Shown here: positions 8,748 to 18,562 of the stretch, piece after piece
How positions within the stretch are numbered: the first letter of the stretch is position 1
Layout of the letters: each line of letters starts with the position of its first letter
Source of the DNA: Streptomyces hundungensis
GTDB taxonomy: Bacteria; Actinomycetota; Actinomycetes; Streptomycetales; Streptomycetaceae
Assembly: GCF_003627815.1 (NCBI RefSeq)
Contig: NZ_CP032698.1
Location: forward strand, 2,666,001 to 2,730,000
DNA: 64,000 nt
Direction: 5' to 3'
The notes under the pieces: generated by a model
Databases searched by the model: none
What the model was told of the DNA's origin: nothing
Seen by the model: the letters and a program-made list of their open reading frames with translations, nothing else
Position numbers and translations under genes: made by a program

Positions 8748-9308
8748 TCAGCGCGCCGCCCGCGCCGCCCGCCATTCGTCGGCCAGCAGCGCCCAGATCT
8801 CGCTGTCGTGGCGCACCCCGCGGTAGAGGTAGCTCTCGCGGCGCACCCCCTCCCTGGTCATGCCGAGGCGCTTGGCGACCTTGATGCTGGGGGTGTTCCC
8901 GGCGGAGGCCACCCACTCGACGCGGTGCATGCCGCGCACGTCCACGGCCCAGTCGATCAGCAGGGTGACAGCGCGGGTGATCAGGCCGCGTCCGACCGCC
9001 CCCGGCTCCAGCCAGCAGCCGACCTCGCAGGTGCCATGAGCCGGTTCGAAGATCCGGAACAGGACGCCGCCGACCAGGGTGCCGTCGAGCCAGATGCCGT
9101 ACAGACGCCCGGCGTCCGCGGCCGTCTTGTCCGCGTAGCTCTGGAGGTAGGCACGGGCCGAGGGCAGGTCGGTGACGAAGTCCGGCAGCGCGATGTGGGT
9201 GCCGATGAACTCCCGTCCCCGGTCCATGTGGGCGAGGTACTCCTCGGCCTGCCACGGCTCCAGGGGGCGGAGTTCCGCCCCGTCGTCGCCCAGCGATACT
9301 GCGAACAT
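8748..9308 (-). CDS. GNAT N-acetyltransferase (RimJ/RimL-like)
   Basis: A 186-residue acetyltransferase. The acetyl-CoA region CWLEPGAVGRGLITRAV and the following HRVEWVASAGNTPS-K-AKRLGM segment (HR, then N-S-x-x-V-A-x-x-L-G) are typical of the RimJ/RimL group, which acetylate protein N-termini or small amines. The substrate is unknown. The start is firm: GAAGGAG 5 bases upstream of the ATG. It lies 30 bases downstream of the MMPL exporter gene on the same strand, so the two may form a unit. Confidence 0.88.
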   Translation of the reverse strand: MFAVSLGDDGAELRPLEPWQAEEYLAHMDRGREFIGTHIALPDFVTDLPSARAYLQSYADKTAADAGRLYGIWLDGTLVGGVLFRIFEPAHGTCEVGCWLEPGAVGRGLITRAVTLLIDWAVDVRGMHRVEWVASAGNTPSIKVAKRLGMTREGVRRESYLYRGVRHDSEIWALLADEWRAARAAR

Positions 9309-9338
9309 CCCGCTCCTTCGGCTGCGTATGCGTGCCCG

Positions 9339-11561
9339 CTACGGCACGAGGTGGTCGGCCCGTTCGGCCGCCGACGGCTCCGACGGCTCCGACGGCTCCG
9401 AAATCCTCGCACGGGGACCCGCGGGCGCCTCGATGCCGATCCGGGGCAGCCATCGCTCCAGGCGGGCGGGCAGCCACCAGTTGGCGCCGCCGAGCAGATG
9501 CATGAGGGCGGGCACGAGCAGGGTGCGCAGGACGAACGCGTCGAGGGCGACGGCCGCCGCCAGCGCGATGCCGAACATGGCGATCACCCGGTCCCCGCTG
9601 AGCACGAACGCGAGGAAGACCGAGATCATGATCACGGCGGCGGAGTTGATGACACGGCTGGTCTCGGCGAGGCCCACCCGCACCGCCCGCCGGTTGTCGC
9701 CGGTCGCGAGCCACTCCTCGTACATGCGGCTGACCAGGAACACCTGGTAATCCATGGACAGGCCGAAGAGGACCGAGACCATGATCACGGGCAGGAACGG
9801 TTCGATCGGCCCGGACCGGCCGAGCCCCAGGAGCTCGCTGCCCCAGCCCCACTGGAAGACCGCGACGACGACGCCGAACGCGGAGGCCACCGCCGCCACG
9901 TTCATCACGGCGGCCTTGAGCGGGATCCCGATCGAGCGGAAGGCGAGCAGCAGCAGGAGGCAGCCCAAGGCGATCACCACGCCGACGAACAGCGGAAGTT
10001 TGCCGACGATGACCGCCGCGAAGTCGTCGTAGCCGGCGGTCACACCGCCCACGTGCGCCGTCAGGGAGCTGTCCCGCTCGGCCGCCGGAAGCACGTCGTG
10101 GCGCAGCCGGTCGACGAGGTCGCTGGTGTCGCGCGACTGCGGCGCGGAGACCGGCACCACGGTCAGGACGGCGGTGCCGCCGCTCCCGTTGTACGTCACC
10201 GGGCTCACCGAGGCGACGCCGCCGGTGGCGCGCAGCACGTCGGGCAGCCGGTCCATCGCGAGCCGGTCGGCGGGGCCCTGGAGCTCGCCGACCACGGTCA
10301 ACGGCCCGTTGACGCCCGCGCCGAAGCCCTTCGCGAGGAGGTCGTACGCCTGCCGGGTGGTGGTCTTCACGGGGTTGTTGCCCTGGTCGGAGGTGCCGAG
10401 GTGGAGGGAGAGCGCGGGCAGCGCGAGAACGAGCATCACAGTGGCCGCGGCCATGCCGAGCGGCTTGGGGTGGCGCTCCACGAAGGCGGACCAGCGGGCG
10501 GCGAGCCCGGCGGGCGGTTCGGGCCGCGGCCCGTGAGCGGCGAGCCTGCCGCGCTCGCGGCGGCTCAGCGCCCGCATCCCGATGTACGAGAGCAGCGCGG
10601 GCAGCAGCGTGACGGAGGCGGCAACGGTCAGGACGACGGTGAGGCAGGCCGCGACGGCGACGCCGTTGAGGAAGCTCAGACGCAGGACGAGCATGCCGAG
10701 CAGGGCGATGCACACGGTCGCCCCGGCGAAGACGACCGCGCGTCCGGTGGTGGCGACGGCGGCGCGGGCCGCCTCCTCGACGCCGAGGCCCCCGCGCAGT
10801 CCGCGCCGGTGCCGGGTCACGATGAACAGGGCGTAGTCGATGCCGACGCCGAGCCCGATGAGCACGCCGAGCATGGGCGCGAAGTCGGCGACGCCCATGA
10901 CGTGGCCGAGCAGGGCGATGCCCGCGTACGCGGTGCCGACGCCGATCAGGGCGGTGGCGATGGGCAGCAGGCTGGCGGCGAACGAGCCGAAGGCGAGGAA
11001 CAGGACAACGGCCGCCACGACCACGCCGACGGCCTCGCTGAGGTGCGCGGAGGGTGCTTCGGTGAGCTCCATCGCGCTGCCGCCCAGGGCGATGTCGAGG
11101 GAGGCGGAGCGGGCGGCGCCGACCGTGTCGAGGACGGCTCGGGCCTGCGCCGCGGGGATGTCGTCGGCCTGCTCCGCGAAGGTGACCGTCGCATACGCGG
11201 TGCGCCCGTCGGCGCTGATGCGGGCCGCGCCCTCGGCGCCGTAGGGGCCGGACACCCAGGCGACGCCGGGCAGCTTCGCCACCTGCCCGAGGGTGCGCTC
11301 CATCGTGTGCCGTACGTCGAGGTCGCGGACCGAACCGGACGCGGTGTGCCAGACGATGGTGTCGGTGTCGCCGCCCCGGCCGTGGAACCCTGCGTCGAGC
11401 AGGGCGCTCGCACGGCCGGACTCGGTGCCCGGGACCTCGTAGTCGTTGGAGTACGCGGACCCGGCCACGGCGGCGCCGGCGGTGGTGACGCCGAGCGCGA
11501 GGAGCCACAGCAGTACGACGACGAGGCGGTGCCTGACACACCAGCGCGCGAGGGCGGCCAA
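9339..11561 (-). CDS. MMPL/RND-family membrane transporter
   Basis: A 740-residue integral membrane protein of the MMPL type, usually exporters of lipids or drugs. The arrangement is one N-terminal membrane helix, a large external loop, five helices, a second loop and a second helix bundle. Typical charged segments inside the bundles are present (GIDYALFIVTRHR in the first, LSMDYQVFLVSRMYE in the second). The start is an uncommon TTG, supported by GGGAG 7 bases upstream; there is no other start before the first membrane helix. A Ser-Glu-Pro repeat (SEPSEPSEPS) ends the protein. The following acetyltransferase gene is 30 bases away. Confidence 0.92.
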   Translation of the reverse strand: MAALARWCVRHRLVVVLLWLLALGVTTAGAAVAGSAYSNDYEVPGTESGRASALLDAGFHGRGGDTDTIVWHTASGSVRDLDVRHTMERTLGQVAKLPGVAWVSGPYGAEGAARISADGRTAYATVTFAEQADDIPAAQARAVLDTVGAARSASLDIALGGSAMELTEAPSAHLSEAVGVVVAAVVLFLAFGSFAASLLPIATALIGVGTAYAGIALLGHVMGVADFAPMLGVLIGLGVGIDYALFIVTRHRRGLRGGLGVEEAARAAVATTGRAVVFAGATVCIALLGMLVLRLSFLNGVAVAACLTVVLTVAASVTLLPALLSYIGMRALSRRERGRLAAHGPRPEPPAGLAARWSAFVERHPKPLGMAAATVMLVLALPALSLHLGTSDQGNNPVKTTTRQAYDLLAKGFGAGVNGPLTVVGELQGPADRLAMDRLPDVLRATGGVASVSPVTYNGSGGTAVLTVVPVSAPQSRDTSDLVDRLRHDVLPAAERDSSLTAHVGGVTAGYDDFAAVIVGKLPLFVGVVIALGCLLLLLAFRSIGIPLKAAVMNVAAVASAFGVVVAVFQWGWGSELLGLGRSGPIEPFLPVIMVSVLFGLSMDYQVFLVSRMYEEWLATGDNRRAVRVGLAETSRVINSAAVIMISVFLAFVLSGDRVIAMFGIALAAAVALDAFVLRTLLVPALMHLLGGANWWLPARLERWLPRIGIEAPAGPRARISEPSEPSEPSAAERADHLVP

Positions 11562-11620
11562 CGGAGTGCTCCCGGATGACGTGTGACTCTGCTACCGGGA
11601 ACAGCCCGCACAGAAATGGA

Positions 11621-11641
11621 GACGCGCGCGATGCGCGCGTC
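11621..11641. terminator. GACGCGCGC hairpin between phospholipase C and MMPL genes
   Basis: GACGCGCGC and GCGCGCGTC form a perfect 9-bp stem with a 3-base loop. It lies about 90 bases beyond the stop of the reverse-strand phospholipase gene and 60 bases before the MMPL start, so it probably separates the two transcripts. Confidence 0.55.
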
Positions 11642-11728
11642 AGCCACTCTGGCAGCCAATAGTGATCGTTTGCCCCTTTCGTGGCCTTACTCACAGGCCG
11701 TGTCGAGGGCGCACCCCTCCACCAGGGG

Positions 11729-13852
11729 TCAGCCGGACACGCTGGGGCGACCGTCCTCGATGTGGCCCATCAGCCGCCTGCGGAAGCCGGCGCCGTCGTC
11801 CGCGGTCACTTCGAGGTCGTACCAGCCGTGCGCGTCGGCGGCGGAGTGCACCACGGTGCGGCTGCGCCCCGGCTTGACCGTGATCGTCCGCTTCCAGTCG
11901 CGCACATCGGCCTCGTCGGCGTAGCCGAGCGGCCGCACGACGAAGGTGACGGGCCGGCGGCCCCGGTTGCGGAGGGTCAGATGGATGTCGCGGTCGTGGT
12001 GGTCGAGGTAGGTGGTCACCTCGGCGGCGTCGGTGGCCCCGGCCCCCTCGAACTCGCGCCGGAACCCGTTCGGCCCGGTGATCGCGAACCTGTAGGCGCC
12101 GCTCGCCCCGCCGGTAAGGGGCACGCTCCATTGCGCCGTGCCCCTTACGTCCTTGTGCTGCGGAGCGGCGAACTCCTTGGCGTACGGATAGAGCGCGAAG
12201 TGGGCGCTGGACGGGCCGGTGTTGCTGAGCTGGACCTGGAGCGCGCCGTCGACCACCTTCGCGTGCGCGTCCGGCCGGTAGGGCAGCGGCCGGGCGGGCC
12301 GGGTGCCCTCCTCCTGGACGGGCATGCGCTGCTGGGCGGGCGGCTCGGGCCGCCAGCGGCCGCTCAGCGGCGGGATGGGCCCCGGGCGCGCGACCGCGGG
12401 CTGCGGCCTGCCGCGCTTGAAGTCGAAGGCGGAGGTCAGATCGCCTGCGACGGTGCGCCGCCAGGCGCTGATGTTGGGCTCACGCACCCCGGTCCAGCGT
12501 TCCAGGAAGCGGATCACCGAGGTGTGGTCGAAGACCTCGGAGCAGACATACCCGCCGACGCTCCACGGCGAGACCACGAGCATCGGCACCCGCGCACCGA
12601 ACCCGGTGGGCTTGCCCTGCCACTGCTCGTCGGTCACCTCGGGCGGCGCGACGGGCGGCGGGACGTGGTCGAAGAAGCCGTCGTTCTCGTCGTAGTTGAT
12701 GAGGACGACGGTGTGCCGCCAGACGTCGGGGTGCTTGCCGAGCGCGTCCAGCACCTTGTAGACGATGGTGGCGCTGTGCACGGGCGAGGAGACGCTGGGG
12801 TGCTCGGAGTCGAGCGCGGAGGGCACCAGATAGGAGACCTCGGGCAGGGTGCCGGCGGCGACGTCCTTGCCGAAGGCGTCGGCGAGCGTGCCGGTCGGGA
12901 CCCGCCTCAACCCCTTCTCGAACAGGCTGCGTTCGGCCCTGGTGAGCGTGGCCACCCCCTGGTCGAGCAGTCCCAGCAGCCGCTGGCGCTCGGCGGCGTC
13001 GGTGGTGTCGCGTACCGCGGCGTAGAACGACTCCATGAAGGTGTGCCCGCCGGTCTTGGCCAGGGCCTTGCGCGCGATCGCCTTGAAGGTGGTGAAGAAC
13101 TCGATCTGGTTGTCGGTGAAGTTCTCCCACTCGGTGTACGTCTTCCAGCTCCGCCCGGCCTTCTCCAGCCGCTCGGCGTAGGTGCCCCAGTCGTACCCGG
13201 GGTGGGTGCCCTCGTCGTACGCGTCATTGCCGACGGCCCGCTGCCCGTTCGGCTCGAAGCCCGTCTTGCCGCTCCACAGGTGGTTGCGGTTGGGGCTGGT
13301 GGAGCTGTGGATGGAGGAGTGGTAGGCGTCGCAGATGGTGAAGGTGTCGGCGAGCTCGTAGTGCAGCGGGATGTCCTGGCGGTCGTAGTACGCCATCGTC
13401 GCCGAGGTCTTGGCGGAGACCCAGTTGTCCATCCAGCCGCCGTTCCAGGCTTTGGCGCCGCCGCTCCAGGAGTGGTCGAGGGCGCCTATGTACTGGAGGT
13501 CCTTGTGCTGGGCCGCGGCCGCGCCGCGCACGGGGAACGGCAGGACGGTGCTGCCGAGCGGACCCGGCTGCTCGAACACGGGCTTCCCGCCCGGGAGTTG
13601 GAGGGCGTTGCGGTCGCCGAAGCCGCGCACTCCGCGCAGGGTGCCGAAGTAGTGGTCGAAGGACCGGTTCTCCTGCATGAGGATCACGACGTGCTTGACC
13701 GCGCTCAGCCCTCCGGGCGGCGGTCCTGCGGCCATCGCCGACCGCAACGACGGCGGCAGCAACGAGCCGGCCGCGGCGGCGCCGAGGGCGCCTCCGCCCA
13801 GCGCGAAGAGCCGTCGCCGTGAAATGCCGCCGTCTGCGTTGTCCGTGGGCAA
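11729..13852 (-). CDS. Tat-exported phospholipase C (phosphoesterase family)
   Basis: A 707-residue secreted enzyme of the bacterial phosphocholine-type phospholipase C / acid phosphatase family. It has a twin-arginine leader (ISRRRLFALGGG, then an Ala/Gly-rich core). The catalytic region shows ENRSFDHYFGTLRGVRGF and, further on, NYDENDGFFDHVPPP, which carry the conserved Asn/Glu/Asp/His residues. The last 200 residues match the two small beta-domains found in this family. The start is TTG at 13852, with GGGAGG 5 bases upstream; the longer frame to 13978 would put 42 residues before the Tat motif. It may release phosphate or head groups from lipids outside the cell. Confidence 0.93.
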   Translation of the reverse strand: MPTDNADGGISRRRLFALGGGALGAAAAGSLLPPSLRSAMAAGPPPGGLSAVKHVVILMQENRSFDHYFGTLRGVRGFGDRNALQLPGGKPVFEQPGPLGSTVLPFPVRGAAAAQHKDLQYIGALDHSWSGGAKAWNGGWMDNWVSAKTSATMAYYDRQDIPLHYELADTFTICDAYHSSIHSSTSPNRNHLWSGKTGFEPNGQRAVGNDAYDEGTHPGYDWGTYAERLEKAGRSWKTYTEWENFTDNQIEFFTTFKAIARKALAKTGGHTFMESFYAAVRDTTDAAERQRLLGLLDQGVATLTRAERSLFEKGLRRVPTGTLADAFGKDVAAGTLPEVSYLVPSALDSEHPSVSSPVHSATIVYKVLDALGKHPDVWRHTVVLINYDENDGFFDHVPPPVAPPEVTDEQWQGKPTGFGARVPMLVVSPWSVGGYVCSEVFDHTSVIRFLERWTGVREPNISAWRRTVAGDLTSAFDFKRGRPQPAVARPGPIPPLSGRWRPEPPAQQRMPVQEEGTRPARPLPYRPDAHAKVVDGALQVQLSNTGPSSAHFALYPYAKEFAAPQHKDVRGTAQWSVPLTGGASGAYRFAITGPNGFRREFEGAGATDAAEVTTYLDHHDRDIHLTLRNRGRRPVTFVVRPLGYADEADVRDWKRTITVKPGRSRTVVHSAADAHGWYDLEVTADDGAGFRRRLMGHIEDGRPSVSG

Positions 13853-14044
13853 GTGGGCCTCCCGAGCCGTGTGAAGGGTTTCGGGGAACGCTAGTGATCC
13901 CGGGTGTCCACGAGAAGGCCCCGCCCCGGCCCCGGGGTGAACGAGGAAGGGGACCCACCCCCATTCCCCTCCCCCCACCCCCTCGTGCCCCTCCGCCTTT
14001 CCCCTCAGGAGTAGGCGTCAGAGGCTCGACCAGCCGAGGAAGAA

Positions 14045-14079
14045 CAGAACCCCGTGGACGCGATGCCCACGGAGTTCTG
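14045..14079. terminator. 13-bp hairpin downstream of the small lipoprotein gene
   Basis: CAGAACCCCGTGG (14045-14057) pairs with CCACGGAGTTCTG (14067-14079) with one mismatch around a 9-base loop. It lies 33 bases beyond the stop of the reverse-strand lipoprotein gene. Confidence 0.75.
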
Positions 14080-14111
14080 CGCTGCTCGGCCGGCCGCGTG
14101 GGAGGTCGACG

Positions 14112-14558
14112 TCACTTCTTGCACTTGGCCTTGAAGCCGTCCAGCAGAGCCTTGCCGGCATCGGAATTGTCACGTACATACGCGCTACCGCTGATGCTGA
14201 TCGAGGTGTCGCTGATCGCGATGGGCTCGCTGCCGGTCCGCTTGTTGCGGGGGTCGTCTCCGGCGACCGTCCAGATGATCTGGGACTGATCCTTGTTGAA
14301 CTCGCCGGTGCTGGTCACGTCCGGCTCCTCGTAGACACCGTCGCAGCTGTACTCATGATGCGAGACGCTGTTGCCCTTGACAACCAACTGGCCGAGGTCG
14401 GACGTGCCGTTGACGTCCTTGATGTAGTAGGTACCGTCGCGGTTGTCGCCGCTGTCGCTGCTTCCGCAGGCGGTGAGTATGAGTGAGCTCGCGGCCAGGG
14501 CCCCGATGGACACGGCGATCTTGGTCCGCGTCCTACGAGTGGTCCTGATGACGCTCAT
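14112..14558 (-). CDS. Small lipoprotein of unknown function
   Basis: A 148-residue exported protein with a basic N-terminus (MSVIRTTRRTRTK), a hydrophobic core and lipobox LTAC; the mature part starts CGSSDSG. The mature domain is unusually rich in Asp, Ser and Thr and less GC-biased than its neighbours, with two internal Cys (EYSCDG and the terminal KCKK) that could pair. I do not recognise a family. The start has GAAGGGG 7 bases upstream of the ATG. It stands alone, with a terminator below and an AT-richer promoter region above. Confidence 0.8.
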   Translation of the reverse strand: MSVIRTTRRTRTKIAVSIGALAASSLILTACGSSDSGDNRDGTYYIKDVNGTSDLGQLVVKGNSVSHHEYSCDGVYEEPDVTSTGEFNKDQSQIIWTVAGDDPRNKRTGSEPIAISDTSISISGSAYVRDNSDAGKALLDGFKAKCKK

Positions 14559-14776
14559 GGCGTTGCCCCTTCGTTCGTTCTGGACAGTCGGTTTGAGATA
14601 AAGGCGAGTCAAAATATCCCAGGGATAGGTGACTTGACCGACCGGGACCTCCTGTCAGGCACCTTCTCGGATGTTGTCGAGCCGATGCTCGGGCAGCGCC
14701 GGCGCGACCTCGCCTGTGTGGCGAGGTCAGCGCGCTCGCGGATGCCTGTCACAACTGGTGCCGCATCAGCCGACGT

Positions 14777-14908
14777 TTGCCCTGTATGGACGGTCGCGAC
14801 ATGGATGCCGGCGGCCAGCCGAGGCTCGACGAGATCGAAGAGCACTTCGTTGCGCTTGTCGAGGGTCGTCCGACCCGAAACGAGGCCGACGCCTTGGCCG
14901 CGCGGTGG
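14777..14908 (+). pseudogene. Fragment of a small hypothetical gene, disrupted
   Basis: The frame reads MDGRDMDAGG, then RLDEIEEHFVALVEG and NEADALAARW, a well-formed helical acidic segment of the sort found in short uncharacterised Streptomyces proteins. After the Trp the frame loses sense and the sequence changes to an IS630 remnant in another frame. There is no ribosome site and no proper end. I read it as a gene start truncated by an insertion or deletion. Confidence 0.5.
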
Positions 14909-14910
14909 GG

Positions 14911-15021
14911 TCCGGCGAGCCTGAAGTCGACTTCTGCGTGGACGAGTTCGGGCCGCTCAACCTTCAGCCACACCCCGGTCGGCAGTGGGCCGAACGCGGC
15001 GGCAAGCGCAAGGACCTCAAC
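14911..15021 (+). pseudogene. IS630-family transposase remnant
   Basis: About 37 codons encode GEPEVDFCVDEFGPLNLQP followed by HPGRQWAERGGKRKD. This is the first catalytic Asp region of IS630/Tc1-type DDE transposases (DEFGPLNLQP followed by a Gly-Lys/Arg-Gln-Trp segment). No N-terminal helix-turn-helix and no other catalytic residues are present, and repeat DNA follows at once. It is a small internal fragment, so the element is dead. No inverted ends are visible. Confidence 0.7.
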
Positions 15022-15039
15022 CCCTGGTCGTGTGCGGAC

Positions 15040-15236
15040 CGTGCTCGCTTCTCGCGCAGTTCCACGCGCCCCTGGCAGGGTTGGTGCTGGGCCGCGGCGG
15101 CATCTTCAGTCCGTCATGGGGGTCCCCTGGCCCTTAGGGCCTTGGGGGAGATTGAGGACGAGCGCCGTTCAGGCGCGACACGGGGGCTGGGGCGGAGCCC
15201 CAGGGCAGTTGGGGGACTGGGGCTCCGCCCCAGGGG
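15040..15236. repeat. Dispersed repeat elements and two CTGGGG hairpins before gatB
   Basis: CGCGCAGTTCCACGCGCCCCT (near 15053) is an inverted copy of the element at 2.9-3.1 kb. It is followed by a GATTGAGGACGAGCGCCGTTCA segment (also near 19.1 kb) and two hairpins, CTGGGGCGGAGCCCCAG at 15187-15203 and CTGGGGCTCCGCCCCAG at 15217-15233. They lie downstream of gatB and probably end its transcript. Confidence 0.75.
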
Positions 15237-15301
15237 ATGGTGAAGGGCGGCCGCCCCGGCGAAGTGACCGGTGGCAGCCGCCCCTTGGCGGAGTCGAGGG
15301 G

Positions 15302-16810
15302 CTAGCCCTCGACGCCCAGCCGCTCCAGGATGAGCTCCTTGACGCGCGCCGCGTCGGCCTGACCTCGTGTGGTCTTCATGACCGCACCGACCAGCGCCCC
15401 CACGGCCGCGACCTTCCCGCCCCGGATCTTGTCCGCGATCGCCGCGTTGGAGGCGATCGCCTCATCCACGGCCGCCCCCAGCGCACCCTCGTCCGAGACG
15501 ACCTTCAGACCGCGCTTCTCGACGACCGTGTCCGGGTCGCCCTCACCCGCGAGGACACCCTCGATGACCTGGCGCGCCAGCTTGTCGTTGAGGTCACCCG
15601 CGGCGACGAGCGCCGCGACCCGGGCGACCTGCGCCGGCGTGACGGGCAACTCGTCGAGCGGGACGCCCCGCTCGTTGGCGTTGCGGGCGAGCTCGCCCAT
15701 CCACCACTTGCGGGCGGCAGCCGCATCCGCCCCGGCCGCGATCGTCGCGACGATCGGGTCGACGGCGCCGGCGTTGAGCATGGACTGCATGTCGTGCTCG
15801 GTGACGCCCCACTCCTCGCGGAGCCGGTTGCGCCGCACCCGCGGCATCTCCGGAAGGGCGGCCCGCAGTTCCTCGACCCACGCACGCGCGGGAGCCACCG
15901 GCACGAGGTCCGGCTCGGGGAAGTAGCGGTAGTCCTCGGCGTTGTCCTTGATGCGGCCCGAGGTGGTGGAGCCGTCCTCCTCGTGGAAGTGACGGGTCTC
16001 CTGCACGATCGTGCCGCCCGAGGACAGCACGGCCGCGTGCCGCTGGATCTCGAAGCGCGCCGCCCGCTCCACGGAGCGCAGCGAGTTGACGTTCTTGGTC
16101 TCCGAGCGGGTGCCGAACTTCTCGACGCCGTGCGGGCGCAGCGACAGGTTCACGTCGCAGCGCATCTGGCCCTTGTCCATCCGGGCCTCGGAGACGTCGA
16201 GCGCCTTGATGACCTCGCGGAGCTCGGCCACGTACGCCTTGGCGACCTCGGGGGCGCGCTCGCCCGCGCCCTCGATCGGCTTGGTGACGATCTCGATGAG
16301 CGGGATGCCCGCGCGGTTGTAGTCCAGGAGCGAGTGCGAGGCGCCGTGGATGCGGCCCGTCGCGCCACCGACGTGGGTGGACTTGCCGGTGTCCTCCTCC
16401 ATGTGGGCGCGCTCGATCTCCACGCGGAAGATCTCGCCGTCCTCGAGCTGGACGTCCAGGTAGCCGTTGAAGGCGATCGGCTCGTCGTACTGCGAGGTCT
16501 GGAAGTTCTTCGGCATGTCCGGATAGAAGTAGTTCTTCCGGGCGAACCGGCACCACTCGGCGATCTCGCAGTTCAGGGCGAGGCCGATCTTGACGGCCGA
16601 CTCGACGCCGATCGCGTTGACGACCGGCAGCGAGCCGGGCAGGCCGAGGCAGGTGGGGCAGGTCTGCGAGTTGGGCTCGGCACCCAGCTCGGTGGAGCAG
16701 CCGCAGAACATCTTGGTTTTGGTACCGAGTTCGACATGGACCTCGAGGCCCATGACGGGGTCGTACGACGCGAGGGCGTCCTCGTACGAGACCAGATCAG
16801 TGACGGTCAC
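15302..16810 (-). CDS. gatB: Aspartyl/glutamyl-tRNA amidotransferase subunit B
   Basis: The 502-residue B subunit of the GatCAB complex, which converts Glu-tRNA(Gln) or Asp-tRNA(Asn) to the amide form in the cytosol. GatB phosphorylates the misacylated tRNA and binds its tail. Seen: [17 protein letters not shown] near the N-terminus, the Zn-site cysteines (FCGCS and CPTCLGLPG), the [15 protein letters not shown] kinase region, and a C-terminal YqeY-like helical tail. The start is GTG with GAGGGAA upstream. It is the last gene of gatC-gatA-orf-gatB. Confidence 0.98.
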   Translation of the reverse strand: MTVTDLVSYEDALASYDPVMGLEVHVELGTKTKMFCGCSTELGAEPNSQTCPTCLGLPGSLPVVNAIGVESAVKIGLALNCEIAEWCRFARKNYFYPDMPKNFQTSQYDEPIAFNGYLDVQLEDGEIFRVEIERAHMEEDTGKSTHVGGATGRIHGASHSLLDYNRAGIPLIEIVTKPIEGAGERAPEVAKAYVAELREVIKALDVSEARMDKGQMRCDVNLSLRPHGVEKFGTRSETKNVNSLRSVERAARFEIQRHAAVLSSGGTIVQETRHFHEEDGSTTSGRIKDNAEDYRYFPEPDLVPVAPARAWVEELRAALPEMPRVRRNRLREEWGVTEHDMQSMLNAGAVDPIVATIAAGADAAAARKWWMGELARNANERGVPLDELPVTPAQVARVAALVAAGDLNDKLARQVIEGVLAGEGDPDTVVEKRGLKVVSDEGALGAAVDEAIASNAAIADKIRGGKVAAVGALVGAVMKTTRGQADAARVKELILERLGVEG

Positions 16811-16827
16811 GGTGAAAAACTTCCCTC

Positions 16828-17067
16828 TCAGCCCAACAGGACGTCGTCGTCACCGATGCGCTTGAGCTCGCGCAGCAGGATGGCGACACCGGTGGCGATG
16901 GCGGCGGCGGAGACGACGGCGTCGATCAGCTTCAGCGTGTCGTTCTCGGTGCGGGCCTTCTTGGCCTGCTTGACGACGCTGATGGCACCGAAGGCGGTGG
17001 TGCCGATGGACAGATACGTGCCGGCCTTGGACTTCTTGAATCCCTTGGCCTTGGTCAGTGCACTCAC
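16828..17067 (-). CDS. Small membrane protein inside the gat operon (79 aa)
   Basis: A 79-residue basic protein with two hydrophobic segments ([15 protein letters not shown] and [18 protein letters not shown]) separated by a charged stretch ([11 protein letters not shown]). The start is GTG, overlapping the gatA stop as GTGA, with GAGGAGG 10 bases upstream, so it is very likely translated and coupled to gatA. gatB begins 17 bases after its stop. The S. coelicolor gat operon has a small ORF at this position as I recall (SCO5500). No function is known to me; GatCAB is not a membrane complex, so the placement is odd. Confidence 0.85.
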   Translation of the reverse strand: MSALTKAKGFKKSKAGTYLSIGTTAFGAISVVKQAKKARTENDTLKLIDAVVSAAAIATGVAILLRELKRIGDDDVLLG

Positions 17068-18557
17068 AGCGACGGAGCCTCCTCGAGCAGCGGGTGTCCC
17101 CACTTTTCCACGAAGGCGGCCTCGACGGCGGCGCCGACCTTGTACAGACGGTCGTCCTTCATGGCGGGGGCGATGATCTGGAGCCCGACCGGCAGGCCGT
17201 CCTCCGGTGCGAGACCGCAGGGCAGCGACATGGCGGCGTTGCCCGCCATGTTGGTCGGGATGGTGCACAGGTCGGCGAGGTACATCGCCATCGGGTCGTC
17301 GGCGCGCTCCCCGATCGGGAAGGCGGTGGTGGGCGTGGTCGGCGAAACGATCACGTCGACCTGTTCGAAGGCCTTCTCGAAGTCCCGGGTGATCAGCGTG
17401 CGGACCTTCTGGGCCGAGCCGTAGTACGCGTCGTAGTAGCCGGAGCTCAGTGCGTACGTACCAAGGATGATGCGGCGCTTGACCTCGTCGCCGAAGCCGG
17501 CCTCGCGGGTCAGCGCGGTGACGTCCTCGGCGGACTTCGTGCCGTCGTCGCCGACCCGCAGGCCGTAGCGCATGGCGTCGAAGCGGGCCAGGTTGGAGGA
17601 GCACTCGGACGGCGCGATCAGGTAGTACGCCGAAAGGGCCAGGTCGAAGGAGGGGCAGTCCAGCTCGACGATCTCGGCGCCGAGGGACTTCAGCAGCTCG
17701 ACCGACTCGTTGAACCGCTGGACCACGCCGGCCTGGTAGCCCTCGCCGGAGAACTGCTTGACGACGCCGACGCGCATCCCGGCGACCGAGCCGTTGCGGG
17801 CGGCCTCGACGACCGGCGGGACCGGGGCGTCGATGGACGTCGAGTCGAGCGGGTCGTGCCCGGCGATGACCTCGTGGAGCAGCGCCGCGTCCAGGACCGT
17901 ACGGGCGCAGGGCCCGCCCTGGTCGAGGGAGGACGAGAAGGCGACCATGCCGTAGCGGGAGACCGCGCCGTAGGTCGGCTTGACGCCGACGGTGCCGGTG
18001 ACGGCGGCGGGCTGGCGGATGGAGCCGCCGGTGTCCGTGCCGATGGCGAGCGGGGCCTCGTAGGAGGCGAGGGCCGCGCTTGAGCCACCGCCCGAGCCGC
18101 CGGGGATACGGGTCAGGTCCCACGGGTTGCCGGTGGGGCCGTACGCGCTGTTCTCCGTCGACGACCCCATGGCGAACTCGTCCATGTTGGTCTTGCCGAG
18201 GATGACGACGTCGGCGTCCTTGAGGCGCTTGGTGAGCGTCGCGTCGTACGGCGGGATCCAGCCTTCGAGGATCTTGGAACCGACGGTGGTCGGGATGCCC
18301 TCGGTGGTGAAGATGTCCTTCAGGGCCAGGGGCACACCGGCCAGCGGGCCGAGCTTCTCGCCGGCCGCGCGCTTGGCGTCGACGGCGCGGGCCTGCGCGA
18401 GCGCGCCCTCGCGGTCGACGTGCAGGAAGGCGTGGACCTTCTCGTCCACGGCCTCGATGCGCGCCAGGTGGGCCTCGGTGACCTCGACGGCGGTGAGTTC
18501 GCCGGCCGCGATCTTCGCGGCGATCTCGGCCGCGGTGAGCTTGATGATGTCCGTCAT
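17064..18557 (-). CDS. gatA: Aspartyl/glutamyl-tRNA amidotransferase subunit A
   Basis: The 497-residue glutaminase/amidase subunit of GatCAB. It hydrolyses glutamine and passes ammonia to GatB. The Ser-cisSer-Lys triad is in place at Lys80 (PLALKD), Ser155 (GGSGGGSS) and Ser179 (TGGSIRQ), nearly the numbering of the S. aureus enzyme. The start ATG is 5 bases after the gatC stop and the gatA stop overlaps the next small ORF, so the operon is tightly coupled. Confidence 0.98.
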   Translation of the reverse strand: MTDIIKLTAAEIAAKIAAGELTAVEVTEAHLARIEAVDEKVHAFLHVDREGALAQARAVDAKRAAGEKLGPLAGVPLALKDIFTTEGIPTTVGSKILEGWIPPYDATLTKRLKDADVVILGKTNMDEFAMGSSTENSAYGPTGNPWDLTRIPGGSGGGSSAALASYEAPLAIGTDTGGSIRQPAAVTGTVGVKPTYGAVSRYGMVAFSSSLDQGGPCARTVLDAALLHEVIAGHDPLDSTSIDAPVPPVVEAARNGSVAGMRVGVVKQFSGEGYQAGVVQRFNESVELLKSLGAEIVELDCPSFDLALSAYYLIAPSECSSNLARFDAMRYGLRVGDDGTKSAEDVTALTREAGFGDEVKRRIILGTYALSSGYYDAYYGSAQKVRTLITRDFEKAFEQVDVIVSPTTPTTAFPIGERADDPMAMYLADLCTIPTNMAGNAAMSLPCGLAPEDGLPVGLQIIAPAMKDDRLYKVGAAVEAAFVEKWGHPLLEEAPSL

Positions 18558-18562
18558 GGTGA

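Noticed and set aside
8710..11694. A 994-codon open frame on the minus strand over the acetyltransferase and MMPL genes
   Set aside because: It is an Arg/Ala/Pro-rich shadow frame produced by high GC; the MMPL and GNAT frames have real domains.
14671..15243. A 190-codon frame as one complete gene
   Set aside because: Only about 37 codons match an IS630 core; the rest is composition-driven and has no ribosome site.
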